In this document: positions 19,622 to 27,356 of the stretch, one piece after another
Layout: every line of letters starts with the position of its first letter
Numbering within the stretch: position 1 is the first letter of the stretch
NCBI RefSeq assembly: GCF_900104115.1
Contig: NZ_FNJM01000001.1
Location: 577,374 to 641,373, forward strand
From: Clostridium gasigenes
GTDB taxonomy: Bacteria; Bacillota; Clostridia; Clostridiales; Clostridiaceae
Direction of reading: 5' to 3'
Length of the DNA: 64,000 bases
Made by a program: the position numbers and the translations under genes
Notes under the pieces: model-generated
Told to the model about the DNA's origin: nothing
Database searches by the model: none
Seen by the model: only the letters and a program-made list of their open reading frames with translations

Positions 19622-20899
19622 ATGAAAATACTATTTATAGCCTGTTATTCGCCACTAATAAATAATTCAGCATCTATAGAAACTCTTCAATATTTAAATA
19701 ACTTAGCAAAAATTAAAGATAATGAAGTTCATTTATTAACTGTGAATTTTCCAAGGGAATCTATATATTATGATGAGTATATTTTAGGAATGTTAGATAA
19801 AAGGGTTAAACTTCATATTATTTCAGGTGGAAAGTTATTTGAAAAGATTATGCCTAAAAAATCAATTAATAGTGAAGAGAAAAAAGCTCGCAATAAATAT
19901 TCGAATATAAAGAAATTATTAAGACTGGCAAAAAGAATTTTAGGGGTACCTGATATGTATTTATATTGGGCATATAAAGCTTCTAAATATGGAAAAGAAC
20001 TTATGGAAAATGAAATGTTTAATGTTATTTTTTCAATGCATGAACCACCATCTAGCCATATCTGTGCTTATAATATAAAAAAAGAAAATAAAAATGTAAC
20101 TTGGGTAACTTATTGGAGTGACCCATGGCTTAAGGATTCTACAAGGGAAGATGTTGGATTTGTTAGAAAAAAAATAGAAGGATATTTTGAAAAAAATATT
20201 ATATCTCTTTCAGATAAATTTGTATTTGTAACTGAGGCTAATAGAGATGATTATATCTTAAGTTATAAAATTCCAAAGGAAAAGACCTACTTAATTACAA
20301 GAGGATATGATGATAAAACTTATAGAGAAATTGAAAAAGAAGATAAACCAGAATTAATTAAAGAAAACAGTGTAAACATAGTTTATACTGGAGAAATATT
20401 CTCCAAACTAAGAGATATAAAACCTTTCATTAATGCTTTAGATAAAATAAAGAAAAAAGATATTATATTATACAATAAGCTTAATGTGCTTTTCTTTGGA
20501 AATATAGATGATAATAATATAAAAGAAGAGCTTAAATCAATAGAAGTTGCAACGGTATCAAATAGAATTCCTTATAAAGATGCTCTAGGATATATGGTTA
20601 AAGCGGATATATTACTTCTTTTTGGAAATAAAAATTCTAAACAAATTCCAGCAAAAATATATGATTATTTTGGATGTAGTAGCTATGTTCTAGTTATACT
20701 CGGTGACGAAGATGATCCAATAATAACTGTTGTAGAAAATTTAGAAAAGTGTAGTGTTATTTTAAATAATGAAGAAGATATAGTAAATGCATTAATTGAT
20801 TTAGTAAATAAAGTAGATAGTGGAATAATATCAGAGCCAATAAAGGAATATGAGTGGGAAAACATCTCTAAAAAATTAAATAAAATATTGAGTACATAA
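19622..20899 (+). CDS. Glycosyltransferase (GT-B type)
   Basis: This 425-residue protein has the two-Rossmann GT-B layout: N-terminal ILFIACYSPLINNSASIETL, a central linker, then a C-terminal half with VNIVYTGEIFSKLRDIKPF and KIYDYFGCSSYVLVILGD. The latter is like the donor-site region of GT4 enzymes of polysaccharide clusters. There is no membrane span; it should act on lipid-linked glycans at the cytoplasmic face. AGGAGAA precedes the ATG, 10 bases after murJ. Donor and acceptor are unknown. Confidence 0.82.
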   Translation: MKILFIACYSPLINNSASIETLQYLNNLAKIKDNEVHLLTVNFPRESIYYDEYILGMLDKRVKLHIISGGKLFEKIMPKKSINSEEKKARNKYSNIKKLLRLAKRILGVPDMYLYWAYKASKYGKELMENEMFNVIFSMHEPPSSHICAYNIKKENKNVTWVTYWSDPWLKDSTREDVGFVRKKIEGYFEKNIISLSDKFVFVTEANRDDYILSYKIPKEKTYLITRGYDDKTYREIEKEDKPELIKENSVNIVYTGEIFSKLRDIKPFINALDKIKKKDIILYNKLNVLFFGNIDDNNIKEELKSIEVATVSNRIPYKDALGYMVKADILLLFGNKNSKQIPAKIYDYFGCSSYVLVILGDEDDPIITVVENLEKCSVILNNEEDIVNALIDLVNKVDSGIISEPIKEYEWENISKKLNKILST

Positions 20900-20904
20900 T
20901 GCAT

Positions 20905-20977
20905 ATTTACTTGTTGCTTTTTCAAATGGCTAAAATAGACTAACATATTGGTTTGTTATTTTTAAAAGATGCTTTAT
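20905..20977 (+). repeat. Two tandem right halves of the dispersed repeat
   Basis: Half one (20905-20933, TTTACTTGTTGCTTTTTC then AAATGGCTAA) and half two (20947-20976, ATTGGTTTGTTATTTTT then AAAAGATGCTTTA) lie in the same direction, without left arms. They fill the gap between the two glycosyltransferase genes. Confidence 0.6.
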
Positions 20978-21011
20978 ATATTTTAGAATTATTTAAAGGA
21001 GTTGATTATCT

Positions 21012-22166
21012 ATGCATATAATGTTTATACCTTCCTGGTATTCAAATGTTAGAAATAAGGTTCATGGAAGTTTTTTTAAGGAACAAGCTTTAGCACTTCA
21101 GGAATCTGGAATTTCTGTGACAGTCGCTTATAATGAAATTTGGCCATTAACATTATTAGGTAAAGTTAATGAAAAAGCTGGAATGAACTTCGAAATAGAA
21201 GGTAGTTTAAAAACTTATAGATATAAGAATTATAACTTTATACCTAAAAGCCCTTTAATGTTTAAGGTATTTAATAAAAGGATGGATAAATTATATAAAG
21301 AAATAGTTAAAAAAGAAGGCAAAGTAGATCTTATACATGCACAGTCATCATTATGGGCAGGCATAAGCGCAGCGTATATATCTAAAAAGTATAATATTCC
21401 ACTAGTTATTACAGAGCATTCTTCAATTGAAAGAGGATCTTATGTTAGAGAAAGTTATAAACCTTTAATAAAAGAATCCTATAATGTTGCTAAAAAAGTA
21501 GTAGTTGTTGGAACTGGGCTTAAAAAAGAAATTGAGGAATTTAGCGGAAGAAATGATATAAAAGTAATTCATAATTTAGTTCCGCTAGAATTATTTGAAA
21601 AAAAAGAAGAAAAGAATAATGAAGAGTTTACATTCTTTTCATTAGCCTTTTTAGAAGGCGAAAAAGGAATGGACACACTTATTAAGGCTTTTTCAGATGG
21701 ATTCAATGGTAGAAATTGCAAACTTAAAATAGGAGGCGATGGTAGCCAAAGAAAAGGTCTGGAAATTTTAGCTAATAATCTTGGTATAAAGAATCAAGTA
21801 GTATTTTTAGGGGCATTATTAAGAGAAGAGGTTGCTAAAAATATGAATGAGTGCAATGCTTTTGTGTTAGCATCTAGATATGAAACTTTTGGTGTTGTGT
21901 ACATTGAAGCATTAGCTGCAGGAAAACCTATTATAGGAATGTATAATGGCGGGGCTGAAGATATTATTAATGAAGTTAACGGCAAAATTGTAGCTATAGA
22001 TGACATAAATGGCCTAAAAGATGCAATGATAAATATAAAAGAAAATATTAATTCTTATAATAGTGATGTAATTAGGGCAGATTGTATTAAAAGATTTACT
22101 AAAGAATCTATTGTAGAAAAAATTATAGAGGTATATAAAGAAATAAGTATAGAAGGAGAAATTTAA
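21012..22166 (+). CDS. Glycosyltransferase family 4 protein
   Basis: This is a clear GT4 retaining glycosyltransferase (384 residues). The N-terminal acceptor domain begins HIMFIPSWYSNVRNKVHGSF; the C-terminal donor domain has KLKIGGDGSQRKGLE and the E-x7-E signature region ASRYETFGVVYIEALAAGKP. Cytoplasmic, no membrane segment. It probably extends a lipid-linked surface polysaccharide with the adjacent genes. AAAGGAG precedes the ATG. Sugar specificity cannot be told. The cyclodeaminase-like gene starts one base after its stop. Confidence 0.9.
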   Translation: MHIMFIPSWYSNVRNKVHGSFFKEQALALQESGISVTVAYNEIWPLTLLGKVNEKAGMNFEIEGSLKTYRYKNYNFIPKSPLMFKVFNKRMDKLYKEIVKKEGKVDLIHAQSSLWAGISAAYISKKYNIPLVITEHSSIERGSYVRESYKPLIKESYNVAKKVVVVGTGLKKEIEEFSGRNDIKVIHNLVPLELFEKKEEKNNEEFTFFSLAFLEGEKGMDTLIKAFSDGFNGRNCKLKIGGDGSQRKGLEILANNLGIKNQVVFLGALLREEVAKNMNECNAFVLASRYETFGVVYIEALAAGKPIIGMYNGGAEDIINEVNGKIVAIDDINGLKDAMINIKENINSYNSDVIRADCIKRFTKESIVEKIIEVYKEISIEGEI

Positions 22167-22167
22167 A

Positions 22168-22815
22168 ATGGAATTTAAAGACTATAGTATAGAACAATTT
22201 CTAATGGAACTATCATCAGATGCACCAAGCCCCGGAGGAGGAAGTACTGCTGCATTAGTTGCTGCATTAGCATCAAGTTTAAATTCAATGGTGTATTCAT
22301 TAACTGTAAATAAAAAATCTTTTGAAAACCTAAGTAATGAAAAAAAAGAAGAAATGATAAAATTTCAAGAAAAAGCAATTAATTTTACGAAACTTGCACA
22401 AACTTTTATGGAAAAAGATAGAGCGGATTTTACAAGATTAATGGATTCATTTAAACTTCCTAAAGATACAGAAGAAGAAAAATCTATTAGAAGTAAAATA
22501 ATAAAAGAAAATACATTTAAAGCTATGGAATCGCCTTTAGACCTTGCAAAAGAATCTTTAGGATTTTATGAAAATATTTCTTTTGCAGTAGAGTTTGGAA
22601 ATAAAAATTTAATTTCAGATGCAGGAGTTGCGGCAATATTACTTCACAGTGCTATAGAGAGTGCTATTTTAAATGTTAAAATAAATCTTAATTCACTTAG
22701 AAAAGAAGAGTATGCAGGAAAAATTGAAAAAGAGTGTGTAACTATTTTAGAAAAGTCATTAGAAGGTAAAAATAAAATAAGTTGTAATGTAGAGAAAGTA
22801 ATTTACCCAAATTAA
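22168..22815 (+). CDS. Cyclodeaminase/cyclohydrolase family protein (FchA-like)
   Basis: This all-helical 215-residue protein belongs to the FTCD_C/FchA family, which acts on formimino- or methenyl-tetrahydrofolate. The conserved SSDAPSPGGGSTAALVAALA near the start is the folate-binding element. A stand-alone protein of this length in clostridia is usually called methenyl-THF cyclohydrolase. FolD, a bifunctional enzyme of the same step, is encoded at 60208. The ribosome site AGAAGGAG lies inside the end of the preceding glycosyltransferase gene, so the two are co-transcribed though not obviously related in function. Confidence 0.87.
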   Translation: MEFKDYSIEQFLMELSSDAPSPGGGSTAALVAALASSLNSMVYSLTVNKKSFENLSNEKKEEMIKFQEKAINFTKLAQTFMEKDRADFTRLMDSFKLPKDTEEEKSIRSKIIKENTFKAMESPLDLAKESLGFYENISFAVEFGNKNLISDAGVAAILLHSAIESAILNVKINLNSLRKEEYAGKIEKECVTILEKSLEGKNKISCNVEKVIYPN

Positions 22816-22825
22816 ATATTAAAAG

Positions 22826-22860
22826 AATAGCAGACAAATATAATAGTCTGCTATTTTTTA
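22826..22860. terminator. Terminator between cyclohydrolase and pdaA genes
   Basis: A perfect 10-bp stem AATAGCAGAC/GTCTGCTATT with a 10-base loop runs into a T-run. It lies between convergent genes, and the reverse strand also has a T-rich tail, so it may act both ways. Confidence 0.8.
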
Positions 22861-22877
22861 TAGGACTTATAAATAAT

Positions 22878-23660
22878 TTAGCATTTTAATTCTTCAAGAG
22901 ATTTAAATTCATAGCCTTCGGCTTTTAGTTGCTTAATTACAGTTTTTAATACTTTTGCATTAGTATTTGAAACTGCATGAAGTAGAATTATCCCTCCAGG
23001 ATGGGCCCCATCTGTTATTTTCTTTATTGCAAACTCTTCTGTAGGTTGCTGATCTACTAGCCAATCTTTATATGCAAAACTCCAAAAAATTGTTTTGTAA
23101 CCAAGCTCTTTAGTTTTCTTTAAAGAATTTTTAGAATACTTACCCATTGGTGGTCTGAAAAATTTAGGCATATCTTTTCCAGTTATATTTTTATATTCTT
23201 CTTCAACAGTTGTAAATTCGCTTGTAAATTTAGCTGGATCTGTAATTTTAGCCATGGATGGATGATGATTACTATGGTTACAAACTAAATGTCCTTCACT
23301 CTCCATTCTTTTAATAATATCTGGACAACTTTTAAGATAAGGCTTTACCACGAAAAAAGCTGCAGGCACTTGTTCCTCTTTTAAAATATCAAGTATTGTA
23401 GGAGTATTTCCATTTTCATATCCTTCATCAAAGGTTAAATAAAGGACTTTTTCTTCTGTAGTACCTAAAAAGTATGCATCGTAATCAGATATGAAGCCTA
23501 TAGATTCTTTTGCACCTTCAGGTAAATTTCCTTTTCCTCTAGAGACAAAATACCAATTTAATTCACCCTCGTCACTTAAAGTAGATGCCGATACAAATAG
23601 TGGACTAATAACTAAAAGTGAAATTAGAATAGTAGAAATAATTATTTTTAATTTTTTCAT
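22878..23660 (-). CDS. pdaA: Polysaccharide deacetylase, PdaA-like
   Basis: This secreted NodB-family deacetylase (260 residues) matches PdaA, which removes the acetyl group of N-acetylmuramic acid as the first step of muramic delta-lactam formation in spore cortex. A signal peptide (KIIISTILISLLVISPLFVSA) is followed by NodB motifs: LTFDEGYENGN, the metal histidines in CNHSNHHPSM, FRPPMGKYS and a late LLHAVS. I choose the ATG at 23660, preceded by AGGTGGT; an in-frame upstream codon at 23705 lacks a site. It is transcribed opposite to its neighbours, as expected of an independently controlled sporulation gene, though no sporulation promoter could be placed. Confidence 0.88.
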   Translation of the reverse strand: MKKLKIIISTILISLLVISPLFVSASTLSDEGELNWYFVSRGKGNLPEGAKESIGFISDYDAYFLGTTEEKVLYLTFDEGYENGNTPTILDILKEEQVPAAFFVVKPYLKSCPDIIKRMESEGHLVCNHSNHHPSMAKITDPAKFTSEFTTVEEEYKNITGKDMPKFFRPPMGKYSKNSLKKTKELGYKTIFWSFAYKDWLVDQQPTEEFAIKKITDGAHPGGIILLHAVSNTNAKVLKTVIKQLKAEGYEFKSLEELKC

Positions 23661-23846
23661 ATAGTCACCACCTAATAATTTATTATACTTATTTATTATT
23701 AGCAAATTTAGTCTATATACACTTAGTAATTCAATGAAGTATATGAAGTATATGGATGATTATAATATTTTTATGAAATAGTTAATGTTGAAAAAAATTT
23801 ATTCATAGAGTATAATTTTAAAGATATAATATTAAAATTATATTTA

Positions 23847-23917
23847 AGGCATCTTCAAAAAAATAACAAGCCAATATACATGGTAGATTGACTTGTTATT
23901 TTTTCAAATGCCTAATT
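23847..23917. repeat. Dispersed palindromic repeat, complete type copy
   Basis: The left arm 23847-23875 starts AGGCATCTTC and ends AACAAGCCAAT. The right arm 23887-23915 starts ATTGACTTGTTATTTTTTC and ends AAATGCCTAA. The arms are near-perfect inverted copies about 29 bases long around an 11-base spacer. This is the best-preserved copy in the window and lies between pdaA and ychF. Confidence 0.8.
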
Positions 23918-23940
23918 AAGATAAGAGAGGATGTACATAG

Positions 23941-25038
23941 ATGAATTTAGGAATCGTAGGTTTACCAAATGTAGGTAAGAGTACTTTATTTAACGCCATA
24001 ACAAAAGCTGGAGCAGAATCAGCAAATTACCCATTCTGTACAATTGAGCCAAATGTAGGTGTTGTTAGTGTACCTGATAAGAGATTAGATGTTTTAGAAA
24101 AAATGTATAACACAAAAAGAAAAATTTATACAGCTGTAGAATTTTATGATATAGCAGGGCTTGTAAAAGGAGCATCAAAAGGTGAAGGGCTTGGAAATAA
24201 ATTTTTATCTCATATAAGAGAAGTTTCTGCAATTGTTCATGCGGTTAGGTGCTTTGAAGATGAAAATATTATTCATGTGGAAGGTTCAGTAGATCCAATA
24301 AGAGATATTGAAACTATAAACTTAGAATTAATATTTGCAGATTTAGATGTTCTAGAAAAAAGAATGGAAAGAGGAGCTAAGGCATCAAGGTCAGGAGATA
24401 AGAAGTCTAAGGATGAATATGCTTTAATGGAAAAAATTAAGGCTCACCTTGAATCTAATCAGCCAATAAGAACAATGGAAGTTACAGAAGATGAAGATGC
24501 TTATATAAAGGGGCTATTCATGATAACTTCAAAACCAGTTCTTTATGCATGTAACATATCTGAAGATGATATGATAAGCGGAAACCTTGATAATGATTAT
24601 GTTAAAATAGTTAAAGAACATGCGGCTAAAGAAAATTCAGAAGTTGCAGTTGTTTGTGCAAAGCTTGAAGAAGAACTTTCTGGCCTTGAAGATGAAGAAA
24701 AAGCTGAAATGTTAGAAGAATATGGTTTAACAGAATCAGGATTAGATATATTAATAAGGGGAAGTTATAAATTACTTGGACTTATGAGTTATTTAACAGC
24801 GGGAGTACAGGAAGTTAGAGCTTGGACAATTAACGAAGGAACAAAAGCACCAGCAGCAGCTAGTAAAATTCATTCAGATATTGAAAGAGGATTTATTAGA
24901 GCAGAAGTTGTTGGATATGATGATTTAGTAGCATGCGGTTCAGAGGCAGCTGCCAAAGAAAAGGGTCTATATAGATTAGAAGGAAAAGAATATATAATGA
25001 AAGATGGAGATGTTGTAAACTTCAGATTTAACGTATAA
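23941..25038 (+). CDS. ychF: Redox-regulated ATPase YchF
   Basis: This Obg-family P-loop protein (365 residues, standard length) prefers ATP and associates with ribosomes. Visible are the P-loop GLPNVGKSTLFNAI, YPFCTIEPNVG, the DIAGLVKGASKGEGLGN switch region, a helical insert and the C-terminal TGS domain with VRAWTINEGTKAPAAASKIH. AGAGGATG precedes the ATG. It forms a single-gene unit with a terminator. Confidence 0.97.
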   Translation: MNLGIVGLPNVGKSTLFNAITKAGAESANYPFCTIEPNVGVVSVPDKRLDVLEKMYNTKRKIYTAVEFYDIAGLVKGASKGEGLGNKFLSHIREVSAIVHAVRCFEDENIIHVEGSVDPIRDIETINLELIFADLDVLEKRMERGAKASRSGDKKSKDEYALMEKIKAHLESNQPIRTMEVTEDEDAYIKGLFMITSKPVLYACNISEDDMISGNLDNDYVKIVKEHAAKENSEVAVVCAKLEEELSGLEDEEKAEMLEEYGLTESGLDILIRGSYKLLGLMSYLTAGVQEVRAWTINEGTKAPAAASKIHSDIERGFIRAEVVGYDDLVACGSEAAAKEKGLYRLEGKEYIMKDGDVVNFRFNV

Positions 25039-25054
25039 ATTATATATAAAGAAT

Positions 25055-25103
25055 ATTAGAAAAATAATAGACTAATTTACTAGTCTATTATTTTTTTTCA
25101 AGA
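25055..25103 (+). terminator. Terminator after ychF, related to dispersed repeat
   Basis: A perfect 14-bp stem (25061-25074 with 25081-25094, 6-base loop) is followed by TTTTTTC. ACTAGTCTATTATTTTTTTTC resembles, as ACTAGT and TTATTTTTTTTC, the repeat right arm. Confidence 0.8.
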
Positions 25104-25104
25104 C

Positions 25105-25298
25105 CGTAAAAAGGAATTCACAAACTGTGGGTTTTTTTTTTGTTAAAATAATAAATTTTTCATAATATATTTAATTAATGGATACCATTTTATTCCAATA
25201 AATACAGCGAGAATATTACATATTTATGAAGAAATTTAGGAATAAATGTCTGAAAATTTAATTATGTAAAATAAATTTATTAAAATGACAAATAACAC
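25105..25298. other. A+T-rich gap before the dcw promoter
   Basis: The ychF-mraZ gap is 362 bases long. Apart from the ychF terminator and the promoter with MraZ boxes, this part holds a weak hairpin with a long T-run (CACAAACTGTG then T10, near 25119-25142) and otherwise plain A+T-rich DNA. No small gene with a ribosome site is seen. Confidence 0.5.
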
Positions 25299-25327
25299 TT
25301 GAAGGTTTTTGCAAAGTTTTATACAAT
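25299..25327 (+). promoter_or_regulatory. Probable promoter of the dcw cluster
   Basis: TTGAAG (25299-25304) and TACAAT (25322-25327) are 17 bases apart, a good vegetative sigma-A spacing, and end about 74 bases before mraZ. The start of transcription would fall next to the first MraZ box. Confidence 0.55.
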
Positions 25328-25337
25328 ATATAGTATG

Positions 25338-25363
25338 AAGTGGTTGGAAGTGGTGAGAAGTGG
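25338..25363 (+). promoter_or_regulatory. MraZ operator: three AAGTGG boxes
   Basis: AAGTGG occurs at 25338, 25348 and 25358, each separated by exactly four bases. MraZ of Mycoplasma is known to bind direct repeats of this kind (AAGTG with G/T, four-base spacing) upstream of mraZ, so this is the expected autoregulatory site. It lies just downstream of the putative start point, a position suited to repression. Confidence 0.75.
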
Positions 25364-25400
25364 AGTGAAAAGTATTAATAATCAAAGGTAGGGATGCAAA

Positions 25401-25829
25401 ATGTTTATAGGGGAATATCAACATGCTCTTGATACAAAAAATAGAATGATAGTACCTGTTAAACTAAGAGAAGAACTTGGTAATAAATTTGTTGTTACTA
25501 AAGGGCTTGATGGTTGCCTATATGCATATCCAATCTTGGAATGGAGAATATTAGAAGAAAAGTTAAAAACATTACCAATTACAAATAAGGATGCTAGATC
25601 ATTTGTTAGATTTTTTTTCTCAGGTGCATGTGAAGTTGAAACGGACAAGCAGGGTAGAGGATTAATTCCTCAAAATTTAAAAGAATATGCAGGGATAGAA
25701 AAGGAAATAGTAAGTATAGGAGTATTAAGTAGAGTTGAAATTTGGAGCAAGGAAAAATGGGTAAAATATAATGATTCAGATATAGACTTTGATTCAATAG
25801 CCGAAAAAATGAGTGATTTAGGAATATAA
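25401..25829 (+). CDS. mraZ: Transcriptional regulator MraZ
   Basis: This is the DNA-binding ring protein that heads dcw clusters and controls its own operon. At 142 residues it has the two tandem SpoVT/AbrB-like halves ([19 protein letters not shown] and [19 protein letters not shown]). TAGGGATG precedes the ATG. rsmH follows after 11 bases. Three matching operator boxes lie 38-63 bases upstream. Confidence 0.96.
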   Translation: MFIGEYQHALDTKNRMIVPVKLREELGNKFVVTKGLDGCLYAYPILEWRILEEKLKTLPITNKDARSFVRFFFSGACEVETDKQGRGLIPQNLKEYAGIEKEIVSIGVLSRVEIWSKEKWVKYNDSDIDFDSIAEKMSDLGI

Positions 25830-25840
25830 GGAGAAAGATT

Positions 25841-26773
25841 ATGGAATTTAAACATGTTTCAGTACTTTTAAATGAATGTATTGATGGATTAGATATAAAG
25901 CCTGATGGTATTTATGTAGATTGTACACTTGGTGGAGCAGGCCACTCATCACATATTGTACAAAAATTATCAGAAAAAGGAAGACTAATAGGAATTGATC
26001 AAGATAAAGATGCTTTAAAGGCAGCTGGGGAAAGATTAAAAGAATTTAAAAATGTAACGTTAGTTCACAATAACTTTTATAATATCGATAGTATTTTAGA
26101 AAGTCTAGATATTGAAAAGGTAGATGGAATTTTAATGGATCTTGGAGTTTCGTCATATCAATTAGATCAAGGTGAAAGAGGATTTAGTTATATGAAAGAT
26201 GCACCTCTAGATATGAGAATGAATAGAGAAGATTCATTATCTGCGTATGAAGTTGTTAATGAATACTCAGAGGATGAAATAACTAGAATAATTAGAGATT
26301 ATGGAGAAGAAAAATTTGCTAGAAGAATTGCTAAATTTATTTTGGCAAGAAGAGAAGATAGACCTATAGAAACAACCTTTGAGCTTGTAGAGTTAATAAA
26401 AAATGCAATACCTGCAAAAGCAAGAAGAGAAGGACCTCATCCAGCTAAAAGAACCTTCCAAGCAATAAGAATAGAAGTTAATAGTGAATTATCAATATTA
26501 AACAAAACTATTGAGGATGGAGTAAAAAGGTTAAATAAAGATGGAAGAATGGCAATTATAACATTCCATTCATTAGAAGATAGAATAGTGAAATTAAAGT
26601 TTAGAGAACTTGCTACAGCTTGTACGTGTCCTAGAGAATTTCCAATATGTATTTGTAAAAATACAGCAAAAGTTAAGCTTGTTAGTAGAAAACCTATAGA
26701 TCCGACTGAAAAAGAGGTTGAAGAAAATCCAAGAAGTAGAAGTGCAAAATTAAGGGTAGTAAATAAATTATAA
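25841..26773 (+). CDS. rsmH: 16S rRNA (cytosine(1402)-N(4))-methyltransferase RsmH
   Basis: RsmH (formerly MraW) methylates N4 of C1402 in the ribosomal P site using SAM. The 310-residue length is standard. Motif I is [14 protein letters not shown]; other landmarks are [37 protein letters not shown] [14 protein letters not shown] and [19 protein letters not shown] precedes the ATG. Second gene of the dcw cluster. Confidence 0.97.
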   Translation: MEFKHVSVLLNECIDGLDIKPDGIYVDCTLGGAGHSSHIVQKLSEKGRLIGIDQDKDALKAAGERLKEFKNVTLVHNNFYNIDSILESLDIEKVDGILMDLGVSSYQLDQGERGFSYMKDAPLDMRMNREDSLSAYEVVNEYSEDEITRIIRDYGEEKFARRIAKFILARREDRPIETTFELVELIKNAIPAKARREGPHPAKRTFQAIRIEVNSELSILNKTIEDGVKRLNKDGRMAIITFHSLEDRIVKLKFRELATACTCPREFPICICKNTAKVKLVSRKPIDPTEKEVEENPRSRSAKLRVVNKL

Positions 26774-26813
26774 TAAAATTAAATAAAAAATAGGTAGGGG
26801 TGTGAATAAAATT

Positions 26814-27311
26814 ATGGAAAAAGAATATGATTATATAAGAGGGAATATGGCCATAAATCCAGACAGAAAATATGAGGACTTTAATGATGATCAAAGGAAG
26901 AAGGATCTTGAAAGAGCGGAAAAAGAAAAAAGAAAAAAAATAATGGCTCTAAGAGATAAAAAAACTAAGAATATAATTCAAGTTGCATTAGTAATATGTG
27001 TATTAGGTGTTATTACAGTTATGCGCGATGGTAAAGTTTATAAAACACAAAAGAAATTAACTGATATGAGATATGAAGTGAAAAATGCAGTAGCGGCTAA
27101 TGAGGCTTTAAGAGTTGATTTTCTTAAATTTTCATCATTAGATAATGTAAAAGCTGCAGCTAAAAGCATGGGAATGACTAATCCGAATAATAATGAGGCT
27201 ATAACAGTAGATATGACTAAAAATTATTTTCCGGAATTAACAGAAAATTCAATAATAAAAAAAGAAAAAGATACTTTATTTTCAAAATTAATGGGTGCAA
27301 TAAAAAAATAG
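26814..27311 (+). CDS. ftsL: FtsL-like cell division protein
   Basis: A small bitopic protein at the ftsL position, between rsmH and the class B PBP. At 165 residues it has a long basic cytoplasmic part (KKDLERAEKEKRKKIMALRDK), one membrane span (IIQVALVICVLGVITVM) and a short outer coiled-coil segment (KTQKKLTDMRYEVKNAVAA). FtsL/DivIC-type proteins hold the divisome PBP and FtsW. Sequence conservation is low, so the call rests on topology and place. I choose ATG 26814 because AGGGGTG is well spaced to it; the GTG at 26802 overlaps that site. Confidence 0.75.
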   Translation: MEKEYDYIRGNMAINPDRKYEDFNDDQRKKDLERAEKEKRKKIMALRDKKTKNIIQVALVICVLGVITVMRDGKVYKTQKKLTDMRYEVKNAVAANEALRVDFLKFSSLDNVKAAAKSMGMTNPNNNEAITVDMTKNYFPELTENSIIKKEKDTLFSKLMGAIKK

Positions 27312-27356
27312 TTGCATCCTAGATCCGTTTTTTAGCAATTATATGGAGGAATAGAA

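Noticed and set aside
25119..25142. Second terminator ahead of mraZ (CACAAACTGTG plus T10)
   Set aside because: The stem is too short and weak to call; the strong ychF terminator is already just upstream.
25338..25363. AAGTGG triple as a tandem-repeat tract
   Set aside because: Exact 10-base period and position before mraZ fit MraZ operator boxes better.
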